Assembly (NCBI RefSeq): GCF_947179515.1
Contig: NC_067473.1
Span: 99,103,782 to 99,167,781, forward strand
DNA length: 64,000 nucleotides
From: Apodemus sylvaticus
Taxonomy: Eukaryota > Chordata > Mammalia > Rodentia > Muridae
Reading direction: 5' to 3'
The translations under genes were made by a program, and so were the position numbers. Shown here piece after piece: positions 24,060 through 35,030 of this stretch (position 1 is the first letter of the stretch; each line of letters begins with the position of its first letter). The notes beneath the pieces were generated by a model. The model had not been told where the DNA came from, made no database searches, and worked only from the letters and a program-made list of their open reading frames with translations.

Positions 24060-24312
24060 CAAATATCCTCTAACAGGATCTGATGGCAAAGACTAATAAA
24101 ACAAGTGACAGCTAAATCTTGAAAGAATGTGGAGTAAAAGGAACACTCATGCATTCCTAGTGGGAATGAAAGTTCATCCAGCCACTATGGAAAAGAGTGG
24201 GGTGGATCCTCAGGAAGAAATCTACCTCGATATTCAGCTACACCACTCTTGGGCATATACCAAAGGGTACTTCATCCTACCACAGAGACACTTGATCAAC
24301 CATATTCACTGA
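24060..24312 (+). mobile_element. Ancient L1 3' remnant (unit A)
   Basis: Strongly diverged plus-strand L1 end: GAATGTGGAGTAAAAGGAAC, then ACACCACTCTTGGGCATAT correspond to the same landmarks as in younger copies. It is much more diverged than any other L1 here, so it predates the murid families. It is shared by units B (35217) and C (63780). Confidence 0.7.
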
Positions 24313-24319
24313 AACATGT

Positions 24320-25797
24320 GAACTATTTGTGCCCTCCGTCCCATGGATTCTCTTTGGACTATACATAAACCTTACCCTTCTTGGCCAATTTCCACCATAT
24401 TAGCTTGAGACCCTTGTTTGCTTCTGCACTCAATTTTTTGTCCTCCTTTGTAAAGCCCAGCCCATACTATCCCCATGCTCAGTGCTCTTCAGGCCTTCCA
24501 TACATTTCTAAGAGCTCCTCTCTGAGCTGGGTATGGCCAAATTTCTTCTCTTGGGGCTGGGATCAGTTACGGACTTTGCAGTGGTCATCTTTGCTTGCAC
24601 ATCTATATTGCATTCAAACTGGAAGCATCCCTGTCCCATACATCTTGTGTTCCATCATCTTGTCAATCTATTTGTCAGAGTATACTGAGTCTCCTGTCAT
24701 GATAAGAGGGCCCTTCTGCTGCATTGAAGCAAAGTAACAATATTAATGAATAGAAAGTTAAGTATAAGTCAGTAAAAAAGAGAACAAAATCAGTATAAAT
24801 AAAAATATAAATTAGCAAAACTATATGCAAAAATAGATGAAGATATGGAGCTTAGAGTCTGGTATAAAATTTGGTCATCCATGTAACCCAACCTATGCGT
24901 CTAGAGGGCGGCAAACTCAAGACCTTCCTGCCTCAGCTTCTTACATGTTTGAATTATTAGAATTCATCACCATGCCTGGCAGAATTGTAGTTCTTGAACA
25001 CAAGAATCAAATAAAGTGAGCATACCTCAAAAAGGAAAGCAAAACATAAAGAATAACTTGTTAATTTCAGATCATACATATTTGTTCTGCCCTATCATCT
25101 CATCTTTGAACTGTAACTGGTTCAGTACAGTGAATGTGTAATAAAACAAAAGGATCCACCTCTCTATGGCAGTGACCTGGAAAAAGAAACAGTGAAGATA
25201 AGCTGAGGAGGAGGGAATTTTCCATCTTTCCTTCATCTTCCTTTTCCTCACTTTCTTCTTTCCTCTTCCTCCTTTCTCTGGTTCTTCTCTTTCTCTTCTT
25301 CCTTCCTGCCTCCCTCTCCCTTCCTCCTTCTTATTGTCCACATTGCAATGTTACTTACTGTTCCTTCTTATCATGTCTTCTTATAACTTTATTTTCTTAT
25401 TTAATGTGACTACTGTCACATCCCACTTCAAAATCTTGCTAGGAAATCCATTCTTATGACTAGTCGAACATAGGAAGGAGGGCAGAAGAAAGAATATATG
25501 AAGAAATATTTACTTCTCCATCTACCTATATAAAGATATAACCATCTATCTGTCAATCTTAGAATCTTTCTGGGGAAGAATCAATAGTTTTGATAATTAG
25601 CTTTTTATCACCATGAAAAAATACAAAATATCTGTCTTTTAATAATAGTGGATGTTTTTAAGAACTACACAAAAGATATATCTGGGCGCATCTCTGTTAT
25701 AGGCTTATTTTCTTCATTTTTGAACTATTGCATACCCTGCAGTATTATTTCTGTTCAGTAAAAGAAATTCCACTCACTGGTTCTACTTAAAGACAAT
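24320..25797. other. Duplicated non-coding flank of V-A
   Basis: No gene found. It matches 36585-38155 in unit B. It includes a pyrimidine-rich run at about 25220-25330 (CTTCC/CTTTC repeats). The reverse-frame Arg/Glu-rich translation over that run (25072-25341) is low complexity, not a protein. Confidence 0.6.
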
Positions 25798-26110
25798 GGG
25801 CTGGCAGGGTGGCTCTGTGGGCAAAGTGCTTGGCCCCATAGGTGTGAGGACTTGGCTCACATCCCAAGTACCCACAAAAATACAGATGCAACAGCAGCAT
25901 GGACTGTATTTGGAGTAATGCTGTAGCAAGATAAGAGATAGAAACAAGAGAATCCCACAATAGCCGGGCCTAAAAAGCATTTCATGGTAGGTGTGAAAAA
26001 CACACCTTGTCTCAGACCTACACCCAAACTTGTCTTCTGATCTCTACCCACATGCCCCACAGGGCATGAAGAGAACTTACCCTTAAAACATAAACATGAA
26101 CAAATACACA
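25798..26110 (+). mobile_element. B2/B3-like SINE (unit A)
   Basis: Starts GGGCTGGCAGGGTGGCTC, followed by GGGCAAAGTGCTTGGCCC, the tRNA-derived head of a B2/B3-type rodent SINE with degraded A and B boxes. The 3' part carries the TGTCTTCTGATCTCTACCC segment. The paralogue is at 46511-46830. Confidence 0.7.
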
Positions 26111-26383
26111 AACATATGAAGACACATCATACACACGGATCTAAAACATGGACCTAAAAAAATAAGGTAGTATGACAAGAATTTTGATACTTTTTTGCAT
26201 TGAATCATTTTTCTCAATTCCCTCTCAGATAATGTTCTCATTGGGTGTGTACAACTTTGAGGGATCAAGTTGTTCTTGAAATAATTTACATTCTATACAT
26301 AGTGCATCCACAATACACACCCCCACCTAACACCTCAAAAAGAGTAGAGGGTAAGTATTTAATAGAGTGTAACACAAGAAAAA

Positions 26384-26506
26384 GCTGGGTGGTGGTGGTG
26401 CACACCTTTAATCACAGAACTTGAGAGGCAAAGACAGGAGGATCTGGTCTACTGAGTGAGCTTCAGGAAAACCAAGAATAGATAGAGAAATGCTGTCTCA
26501 CAAAAA
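26384..26506 (+). mobile_element. Old B1 SINE (unit A)
   Basis: GCTGGGTGGTGGTGGTGCAC at the start and a CTGTCTCACAAAAA end identify a diverged plus-strand B1. It lies about 125 bp upstream of the V-A octamer and is shared with unit B (47090-47210), so it predates the duplication. Confidence 0.85.
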
Positions 26507-26630
26507 TGTGTTTAGATGGCTCCTTTAAGACACATGTGATGCTCTAGTAAATTTCCTGCTGGCACCAACTCCCTGTGGGTGAAACAGGAGCAGGTGCCCT
26601 TTGAGCAGCAGTACACACTCTGCTGAGCTG

Positions 26631-26674
26631 ATTTGCATTTGGAGTCATTATCCAACAGCCCAGGCTCCTATAAG
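26631..26674 (+). promoter_or_regulatory. V-A kappa promoter (octamer and TATA)
   Basis: The kappa-type octamer ATTTGCAT, the binding site of Oct-1/Oct-2 with OCA-B, is at 26631-26638. A TATA-like TATAAG is at 26669-26674, 38 bp downstream. The start codon is 92 bp from the octamer. This is the standard B-cell-specific V-kappa promoter layout; germline transcription from it accompanies accessibility for V(D)J recombination. Confidence 0.92.
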
Positions 26675-26722
26675 GACAGCTGCCAGGAGCCTAAAAAACA
26701 ACCTCCCTTCCAGCTCTCAGAG

Positions 26723-27199
26723 ATGGAGACAGACACACTCCTGCTTTGGGCTCTGCTTTTCTGGGTTCCAGGTGAGGATGCAGAGAAGTGTTGAAAGCAA
26801 CCTCTGTGGCCATCATGACTTTCCATTCCTGAGGGGTCTTGGTCATTGTAATTACTCCATTTGTAATATCTATGTGTTTATCATTCCAGGCTCCAATGGT
26901 GACATTGTGCTGACCCAATCTCCAGCTTCTTTGGCTGAGTCTCTAGGGCAGAGAGCCACCATCTCCTGCAGGGCCAGCAAAAGTGTCAGTGCATATGGAT
27001 ATAGTTATATGCACTGGTACCAACAGAAACCAGGACAACCACCCAAACTCCTCATCTATGGTGCATCCAACCTAGCATCTGGGGTCCCTGCCAGGTTCAG
27101 TGGCAGCGGGTCTGGGACAGACTTCACCCTCACCATCAGTCCTATGGAGGCTGATGATGCTGCAACCTATTACTGTCAGCAAAGTAGGGAGGAACCTCC
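26723..27199 (+). CDS. IGKV3-type kappa V gene, apparently functional (V-A)
   Basis: Two exons. The leader exon 26723-26771 (49 bp, ATG to CCA-G, donor GT at 26772) encodes METDTLLLWALLFWVP. The intron is 118 bp (26772-26889, acceptor TTCCAG). The V exon 26890-27199 completes the signal peptide (GSNG) and encodes the mature V domain starting DIVLTQSP at 26901. Canonical residues are present: first Cys at mature residue 23, the invariant Trp at residue 39 (TGG 27015), QQKPGQPPKLLIY, SGSGSGTDFTLTI, and the second Cys in ATYYC. A 15-residue CDR1 and METDTLLLW leader are typical of mouse-type IGKV3 (V-kappa-21 group). The segment ends at a good recombination signal. After joining to a J it would form the kappa light-chain V domain. 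I do not assign a numbered gene symbol. Confidence 0.95.
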
Positions 27200-27227
27200 C
27201 ACAGTGCTCCAGGGCTAAACAAAAACC
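27200..27227 (+). promoter_or_regulatory. V-A recombination signal sequence (12-RSS)
   Basis: Consensus heptamer CACAGTG (27200-27206), a 12-bp spacer (27207-27218) and consensus nonamer ACAAAAACC (27219-27227). This is the substrate for RAG1/RAG2, pairing with a 23-RSS at a J-kappa segment. It directly abuts the CCTCC end of CDR3. Confidence 0.96.
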
Positions 27228-27889
27228 TCAGCTCACTGAGGCTCAGTCTCTCAGTTCTCCCTTATTCTCTGACATCCCAACACAGAGCTCAAGGCTTATG
27301 TGGAAAAATATCTGAAATAATGAAATAAGTTTTATAAGCAGATGTGTGTGTGTGTGTGTGTGTGTCCCATTCTTGATGGTTTGTAATTTAATTATTTCCA
27401 AACAAAATATATGATTGCTTCAATTATCATTTATCATTTAAATTTTTATTAACACATATTTATCTCTGGATTATTTTCCCTTCTCCCCTCACTCCCTGAA
27501 CACATCTCTGCCTATTCCCTCACCCGCAGAATCCTTCTTTGACTTTCCAGTCACTGAGTTTACTGTCTCTATAATTCTGAAAATAGGAAAAGATAATAAA
27601 TACAAATTGTGTCACTACAAAACAGTGTTACATATACAGCAGAGGACTTCCAGGTCAGTGATCAATCAAAGATGGTGCACCTAACCCTCAAGAGACAGGA
27701 GTCCTAGGGAGTTCAGATATCAGGTGGAGTGGAGTCGTAGGGAATGGAGACATCCTCATGAAGACAGGATGTGGGGAGGAGGATTGAGTTGTGGAACAGA
27801 CAAAGGGTGCAGGAGGGTGTAGAGGAATAAAATCTGGAGTGTGCAAAAATAAATATTTTTTAAAAAAATAGTGTTAACTAAGACATTTA

Positions 27890-27946
<57 letters not shown>

Positions 27947-28084
27947 CTGCGTGAGTGCGCAACAACCTGCAGAAGTTAGTTCTTTCCACCAGAGAATCAA
28001 AGTCAGCTCATCAGGCTTCTGTGAGCATGCTTCCTGGTACTGGGTGAATAACCATGCCAGCCTGAGGTACTATTTCTTTACTTG
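27228..28084. other. V-A 3' flank with GT repeats
   Basis: Non-coding and duplicated at 47931-48830. A short GT repeat lies at 27343-27364 (reduced in unit B), and a long one at 27893-27945. Open frames over these runs are low complexity. Confidence 0.8.
27893..27945. repeat. (GT)n microsatellite
   Basis: About 26 GT units. The paralogous repeat in unit B is at 48619-48656 with fewer units, so the locus should differ in length between copies. Confidence 0.95.
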
Positions 28085-29457
28085 TTTTTTTCCCTACATT
28101 CTTTTCTTACATCCCAAATGATTTCCCCTTTCCTTTTTCTCTCATCCCTATAAGACCCATAAGCTCTCTTCCCTCAGCCCATTCCCAATCAAACAGCTCC
28201 CACTTCTCTATCCCAGTAATCCCCTACATTGCTGCACTGAGCCTTTCCAGGACCAGGGCCCTCTCCTTCCATCTTCTTGAGAATAATTTGATATGATAAT
28301 TGTGTCTTGGGTATTCAGAGCTTCTGGCCTAATATCCACTTATCAGTGACTGTATTCCATGTGTGTTCTTTTGTGATTGGGTAACCTATCTTAGCATAAT
28401 ATTTTCCACTTCCTACCATTTGCCTAAGAATTTCATAAATTCATTCTTTTAAGTTGCTGAATAGTATTCCATTGTGTAAATATACCACATTTTCTGTTTC
28501 CATTCCTCCATTGAGGGACATCTGGGTTCTTTCCAGCTTCTGGCTATTATAAATAGGGCTGCTATGAACATAGTGGAGCATGTATCCTCTGGGTATATGC
28601 CCAGGAGTGGTACATCACAGTCCTTCAGAAGTGTCATGCCCAGGTTTTTGAGGAACTGCCAGACTGATTTCCAGAGTGGTTGTACCTGCTTGCAATCCCA
28701 GCAGCAGTGGAGCAGTGCTCCTCTTTTTCCACACCCTTGCCACCACCTGCTGTCTCCTGAGTTTTTAATCTTAGCCATTCTGACTAGTGTGAGGTGAAAG
28801 CTCAGGGTTGTTTTGATTTGCATTTCCCTGATGACTAATGATGTTGAGCATTTCTTAAGGTGCTTCTCAGCTATTTGAAATCTTCAGGTGAAAATTCTTT
28901 GTTAAGCTCTGTACCCCATTTTTAATAGAGTTATTTGGTTTTCTGGGGTCTAACTTCTTGAGTTCTTTGTATATATTGGATACTAGCCCTCTGTCGGATG
29001 TAGGGTTGGCAAAGATCTTTTCCCAATTTGTTGGTTGCCATTTTGTCCTTTGACAATGTCCTTTGCCTTACAGAAACTGTGTAATTTTATGAGGTCCCAT
29101 TTGTCAATTCTTGATTTTAGAGCATAAGCTATTGGTGTTCTGTTAAGGAACTTTCCCCCTGTACCAATGTTTGCAAGGGTCTTCCCCAGCTTCTTTTCTA
29201 TTAGTTTCAGTGTGTTGGGCTTTACATCGAGGTACTTGATCCACCTGGAGTTGAGCTTACTACAAGAGAAAAGAATGGATCAATTCGCATTCTTCTGCAT
29301 GCTGACCTCCAATTGAACCAGCAGCATTTGTTGAAAAGGGTATCTTTTTTCCACTGGATGTTTTCAGCTCCTTTGTCGAAGATCAAGTGGCCATAGGTGT
29401 GTGGGTTCATTTCTGGATCTTCAATCCTATTCCATTGATCTGCCTGCCTGTCACTGC
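28085..29457 (-). mobile_element. 5'-truncated L1 downstream of V-A
   Basis: Minus-strand L1 3' end: 3' UTR from 28110, ORF2 C-terminal segments (MWYIYTMEYYSAT near 28460; DPEMNPHTYGHLIFDK near 29390). The same insertion is present at 48830-50232 at the matching place downstream of V-B, so it happened before that duplication. At 29457 it breaks into plus-strand L1. Confidence 0.88.
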
Positions 29458-30485
29458 ACAAGACAGACCTCAACAGATATAAGAAGATCGAACTAATCCC
29501 ATGCCTCCTATCAGATCACTATGGAGTAAGAGTGGTCTTCAATAGCAACAAAAATAGCAGAAAGCCCACATATAAATGGAAGCTGAACAATACTCTACTC
29601 AATGATACCTTGGTCAAGGAAAAAATAAAGAAAGAAATCAAAGACTTTTTAGAATTTAATGAAAACCAAGGCACAACATTCTGAAATTTATGTGACACAA
29701 TGAAAGCAGTGCTAAGAGGAAAACTCATAGCCCTGAGGTATTCCGAAAAGAAACTGGAGAAAGCATACAGTAACATCTTAATAGCACACCTGAAAACCCT
29801 GGAAGAAAAAGAAGCTAATTCACCCAGGAGGAGGAGTAGACAGGATCATCAAACTCAGGGCTGAAATCAATCCAGTAGAATCAAGGAGAACCATAAAAAT
29901 AATCAACAAAAGCAGGAGCTTTGAGAAAATCAACAAGACAGATAAACCCTTAGCCAGACTAATCAGAGGGCACTGAGCAGTGTCCAATTTAACAAAATTA
30001 GAAATGAAAAGGGAGATATAACAACAGTAACTGAGGAAATTCAAAAAAATCATCAGATCCTACTACAAAAACCTATACTCAACACAACTGGAAAATCTGG
30101 AGGAAATGGACAATTTCCTAGACAGATACCAAATACCAAAATTAAATTAGGATCACTCTAAACATTCTCATAACCCCTAAAGAAATAGAAGTGGTCGTTG
30201 AAAGTCTTCCAGCCAAAAAAAAAAGCAGAGAAACAGATCATTTTAGTACTGAATTCTATCAGACCTTCAAAGAAGATCTAATACCAATACTCTTCAAACT
30301 ATTCCACAAAGTAGAAACAGAAAGAACACTACAGGGGAGGGAAGAGGGCTTATGGGACTTGCGGGGAGTGGGGAGTGGGTGGAGAGAAGAAGACTTAAGG
30401 GACATATAGGGAGGGGGGAACCTTGAAAGGAGAAAGCATTTGAAATGTAAATAAAGAATACATCAAATAAAAAATGAAAATGTAA
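29458..30485 (+). mobile_element. Plus-strand L1 piece with internal deletion
   Basis: ORF2 from the end of the endonuclease (TDLNKYKK region at 29463) to the start of the RT (FHKVETERTL near 30320), then a jump of about 2.5 kb in L1 coordinates to the 3' UTR and an AATAAA/A-rich tail (30332-30485). It is either a separate deleted L1, or the inverted arm of the minus-strand element at 28085 joined to a different 3' end. Confidence 0.7.
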
Positions 30486-30489
30486 AAAA

Positions 30490-31480
30490 GGACAAAACAG
30501 TAACCAACAAATTGGGAAAAGATCTTTACCAACCCTACATCTGACAGAAGTCTGATATCTAATATATACAAAAAACTCAAGAAGTTAGACCCCAGAGAAC
30601 CAAATACCCTATTTTAAAAATGGGGTACATAGCTAAACAAAGAATTTTCACCTGAAGAAATTCGAATGGCTGAGAAGCACCTTAAGAAATGTTCAACATC
30701 ATTAGTCATTAGGGAAATGTAAATCAAAACAACCCTAAGATTTCACCTCCACCAGTCAGAATGGCTAAGATTAAAAACTCATGAGATAGCAGGTTTTGGC
30801 AAGAATGCAGAGAAAGAGGAACACTCCTGACTGCTGATGGGATTGCAAGCTGGCACAACCACTCTGGAAATGAGTCTGGTGGTTCCTCAGAAAACTGGGC
30901 ATGACACTTCTGGAGGACCCTGCTATACCACTCCTGGGCATATACCCAGAGGATTCCCCAGCATGCAACAAGGACACATGCTTCACTATGTTCATAGCAG
31001 TCTTATTTATAATAGCCAGAAGTTGGAAAGAACTCAGATGTCCCTCAGTGGAGGAATGGATACAGAAAATGTGGTATATTTACACTATGGAATACTACTC
31101 AGCAATTAAAAACAATGAATTCATAAAATTTTTAGGCAAATGTTTGGAACTGGAAAATATCATCCTAAGTGAGGTATCCCAATCAAAAAAGAATACACTT
31201 GGAATGCAATCACTAATAAGTGGATATTAATTAGCCCAGAAGCTCTGAATACTCAAGACACAATTAGCATATCAAATGATTCCCAAGAAGGAAGAAAGGA
31301 GAGGGCCCTGGTCCTAGAAAGGCTTGATCTAGCATTGTAGGGGAGTACCAGGCCAGAGAAATGGGAGGGGGAGGTGATTGGAGAATGAGTGGAGAGAAGA
31401 AGGCTTAAGGGACATATAGGAAAGGGGAAAGCATTTGGAACATAAACAAAGAATATAGAAAATTTTTTAAAAAATACATG
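30490..31480 (+). mobile_element. L1 3' end, duplication block X copy 1
   Basis: ORF2 C-terminus (MTLLEDPAIPLLGIYPEDSP near 30901, MWYIYTMEYYSAIKNNEF, LISGY stop at 31230), 3' UTR and A-rich tail. It is the copy of 59085-60073, but the 5' part seen there (58014-59084) is missing here, so the duplication breakpoint lies near 30490. The right TSD-like ACATGTTTTTCT follows the tail. Confidence 0.85.
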
Positions 31481-31484
31481 TTTT

Positions 31485-31744
31485 TCTACAATTTTTACCA
31501 TTTTATCAGAAATATTTTCCATGTAAATCTTGAATTCTATCACAAAATGACTCCACTTTCTTTTACAATTATTTTAGCAATGTTTTTATGTCTACCACTT
31601 TACTCTTTAATTTTTCGTGAAAACTGTCAATTTTAATGTGTTTTTCTATATATCTCATCTATTTTATCAGAAGTATTTTCCATGTAAATCTTCAATTTTA
31701 TCATAAAATGTTTTTACTTCCTTTTCTAATAAAAGGACATGCTT
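31485..31744. repeat. AT-rich tandem repeat, X copy 1
   Basis: Two diverged units of about 160 bp with the landmarks TCAGAAATATTTTCCATG and ATGTCTACCACTTTAC. The same repeat is at 57750-58013 and 60085-60330. No coding potential. Confidence 0.75.
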
Positions 31745-32612
31745 TTTAAAAAATGAATTGTTTTCACTATACTGGATTTTTTTGCCTTTCCAGATGAATT
31801 TGAGAATTGCTCTTTCCATGTCTTTGAAGAATTGTGTTGGAATGTTGATAGGGAATGCATTGAAGCTACAGATTGGCTTTGTTAGGATGTTCATTTTTAC
31901 TATGTTAACTCTGCCAATCCATGATCATGGGAGATCTCTCCTTTGTCTAAGATCTTCAATTTCTTTCTTGAGAGACTAAAGTTATTGTCATACAGGTCTT
32001 TCATTTGTTTGGTTAGATTTACCTCAAGATATTTTTTATTATTTGTGGCTATTGTGAAGGAAGTTATTTCCCTAATTTCTTCCTCAGCCTGTTTACCACT
32101 TGTATAAAGGAAGGCTACTGATTTATTTGAGTTAATTTTATATCTGGCCACTTGGATGAAGTTGTTCATCAGCTGGAGACGTTCTCTGGTAGAATTTTTG
32201 GGGTTGCTTATGTATACTATCATATTACCTGAACATAGTGATACCTTTATTTCTTCTTGGCCAATTTGTATCCCCTAATCTCCTTTTGTTGTCTTTTTGT
32301 TGTCGCTAGCACTTTGAGTACTATATTGAATACATATGGGGAGAGTGGGCATACTTGTCTTATACACATAGAGAAGCCCATGACTCCAGCTGCATATGGA
32401 GCAGAAGATGGCATTGTCTGGCAACAATAGGAGGAGAATCCCTTGGTCCAGTGAAGGCTCAATTACCCCAGTGTAATGGAATGCCAGGGCAGTGAGGTGG
32501 GAGAAGAATCACGGGGAGGTGGATGGGAGAGTGGCATTCTGGAGGGGAAACCAGGAAAGGGGATAACATTTGAAATGTAAATGCATAAAATATCCAATTA
32601 AAAAAATGAATG
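31745..32612 (+). mobile_element. Twin-primed (5'-inverted) Lx-like L1, X copy 1
   Basis: 31745-32365 is an ORF2 RT segment in minus orientation (SNPKNSTRERLQLMNNF near 32200; FIWKGKK near 31790). 32366-32612 is a plus-strand Lx-like 3' UTR ending in a short A-rich tail. The inverted arm has its 5'-most L1 end at the junction, which is the arrangement expected from twin priming. The paralogue is 60335-61242. Confidence 0.82.
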
Positions 32613-32625
32613 CAATGGCACCTGA

Positions 32626-32658
32626 ACACACACACAAACACACACAAACACACACACA

Positions 32659-32703
<45 letters not shown>

Positions 32704-32713
32704 ACACACACAC
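32626..32713. repeat. (AC)n microsatellite with AAC interruptions
   Basis: About 88 bp of CA repeats with several ACAAACAC interruptions, directly after the tail of the twin-primed L1. The paralogue at 61250-61290 is shorter and pure. Confidence 0.95.
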
Positions 32714-35030
32714 TGAGGAATCCATTATGTGTTGGCCAACTATTCCTACCTGCCCTGGAGTGGTTTATATACCCAGTGTTACTCTACTGGAAAAAACTCA
32801 TATTTCCATCTCCTAAAAGGTATGAGTTCAGCTGCAAACCTTTACCCTAGTAACTAGGTTTTTATTCATGCATTTTTAATATAACAAAATAAAACATAGT
32901 AAGATAAAACAAATACTATCACATCATAGTTGAACAACACAAAACAAAAAAAGGAAAAAAAGCCCAAGAGAAGGCACAGAAATAGAGACCTACTTGTTCA
33001 CACACTGAGGAATCCTATAAAAACGATAATTTGGATCCAATAAGATATAGACAGAGGACCTAGTGCAGACTTTTGCAGACCTGTGCAGACCCTGTGTATG
33101 TTGTTTCAATCTCTGTGTTCATGAGCTTTGCTCATGTTCATTTAGAAGGTCTTGCTTATTGTTGTCTTCCATCCCCTCTGTCTCCTACACTCTTTCTACC
33201 TCCTCTTCTGAATGGTTCCATGAGCTCTAAAGAAAAGGATTTTGTTGTTTTAAGGAACTAAATTCCAACTGTTTGATTTTACCAAAGAAGATTCAGAAAC
33301 CAAATGCTAAAATGAAAGCCAGTTGGCTCAGAGAGTCAGAGAAAGCACCCAGCTGAACTTCCTACTCCACCAATGGCCCAGAAGGAAAAGAGCTCTTTAT
33401 TCTTCTCCACACTGGCTTAAATACACTTCAACTCAAATGCCCCCCTTTCTGTTTAGTTATGTTCACTCCCTGTCACCTTGGTTGCCTGCTCTGGCTCTTG
33501 ACCTAGGGTTGACTTTATTTAACTCTTGGATTGAAGGTATGTGCTTGGGCTGAGCAACCACTTGAGAATGTGTTCACAGTCTTAGACTTCAAAATGCAAT
33601 CAAATATCCTGCAATATTTCTTTACTAAAATTTTAGTTTAGTTCTGGTGGCGCCAGGGAGATGGCACACAATCTGTTCAAATGCCAATCTCAGTCAAATA
33701 GGCATGGTTTATTGAACATCACACACAGGTTAAAGAACTGAACCATGACTATCACTTAATGTCCTATAGAGCTTTTTAAGCCTGACATCTACAGACATCT
33801 GAGACAAGTGTTAGTCAACCATCAGAATTTATGGATAGAAGATTTCCTTAGGAACATGTCTTTCTTTTACACTTATTCCGCTCCCATTGGTTGGGATATT
33901 TAACTATAACACGGGACTTGCCTTATCTAACATTCATGCCTCAACCTGTGAACCAGGATGTCAGTTACCTATATACATGTCTCTTTTCTGCCAAATACAA
34001 TGTCAGTTCCTAGAGTCTTGGGAACTTTTTTGAACCCTACTCAAAATGAAAGTCTTATTTAAAAAAGATGGGAGAAAAATTTTAAAGGCAAATACCATTA
34101 AAAGATTATAAGAATGTGCAGAAAGTGTGGCTGGGTAGTTGGGTCAGTTCCAAGCTATTAGAAAACAGTTATAATAACTTCTACCATGATTGATTTCTAA
34201 GGGTACAGACGATAACAGAATATCTAATCAACTTGATAAAGATACAACCTGTGAGAAATGTTTCTTATAGTAGTAACAGAACAAAATGGCAGACAAGCCG
34301 GATAAGAGTTACCTAGGGTTTAACATTTTACCTAGGCCTTAAAATTTCATCTAGGTCTTGATATTTTAATTACACTTTAACCAGTTCAAGTAGTGGTATG
34401 TGAAAACTAAATAATATTAGTTTGAATGTAAATTATTTTCCTGTTGTAATTATTGTCTTGGAGACTTATTGCTATTAATGGCTAACCTAGGCCTAATCCT
34501 TGAAGCTTCAGCCTCTGTATCAATCTAATTTAGGCATAGAATGTTTTCAGCCTCTGAAACTTGATGCAAATAAAGTCACCTCTTCTTATTCTTTAAGAAT
34601 TCAACTGCACTATTGCAACTAAGCTGTTCTAGCTCAACCTCCTCTCCCAAATGACTTATTGAATATGGCTTTTCTCTCATCCTCTGAATTACTCTGAATG
34701 TCTTCAAACTAACTCTAGCTGTCTTTCCTAATCTTCTGACTCCATCTCAATCCCTTGCTCATTCTGTCTTTACCTGTGTCTAGCTTGTTTTCTCTTCAAT
34801 CTTATTCTGTAAGACTCTCCCAATAAAATTGCCTCCTTCTCCCTCTCTATGATGTTGGCTCTCACTCTCCACTCTACTCCACTGCTCTTTATGAACTCTA
34901 CTGTATTGCTGTGCTGTACTCACTTCTTCCTTTACCGTCTTTTTCTGTTACATAGCTTCCCTTTCCTCTCTCTTCTCTTGAGAGTGGGCATATCCTATTC
35001 TGTCAAATATTTCTCTGATTCATCATTTTT
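32714..35030. repeat. Duplication block X flank, copy 1
   Basis: Non-coding. It matches 61291-63620 almost throughout, with small indels. 34500-35030 is pyrimidine-rich with many CTCT and TTCTC stretches and an AATAAAATTG signal near 34825; it resembles a rodent dispersed repeat or LTR, but I cannot assign a family. No frame of recognisable origin. Confidence 0.75.

Larger units (their letters stand above)
23890..28085. repeat. IGKV3 duplication unit A
   Basis: The segment from 23890 to the L1 at 28085 corresponds piece by piece to 35030-38155 plus 46307-48830 (unit B); its start matches 63610-64000 (unit C). Order in each: ancient L1 remnant, non-coding flank with pyrimidine-rich stretch, B2/B3-like SINE, B1, V gene, GT repeat. 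Unit A lacks about 1.1 kb present in B (35446-36572), probably a deletion because the L1 remnant is cut short here. Confidence 0.88.

Noticed and set aside
25072..25341. Arg/Glu/Lys-rich 89-residue frame on the minus strand
   Set aside because: Reverse translation of a pyrimidine-rich tract; low complexity and not kept in the paralogue near 37607-37807, where the frame differs.
26691..26918. 75-residue minus-strand frame over the V-A leader
   Set aside because: Antisense of the leader exon and intron; the plus-strand V gene with promoter, splice sites and RSS explains the region.
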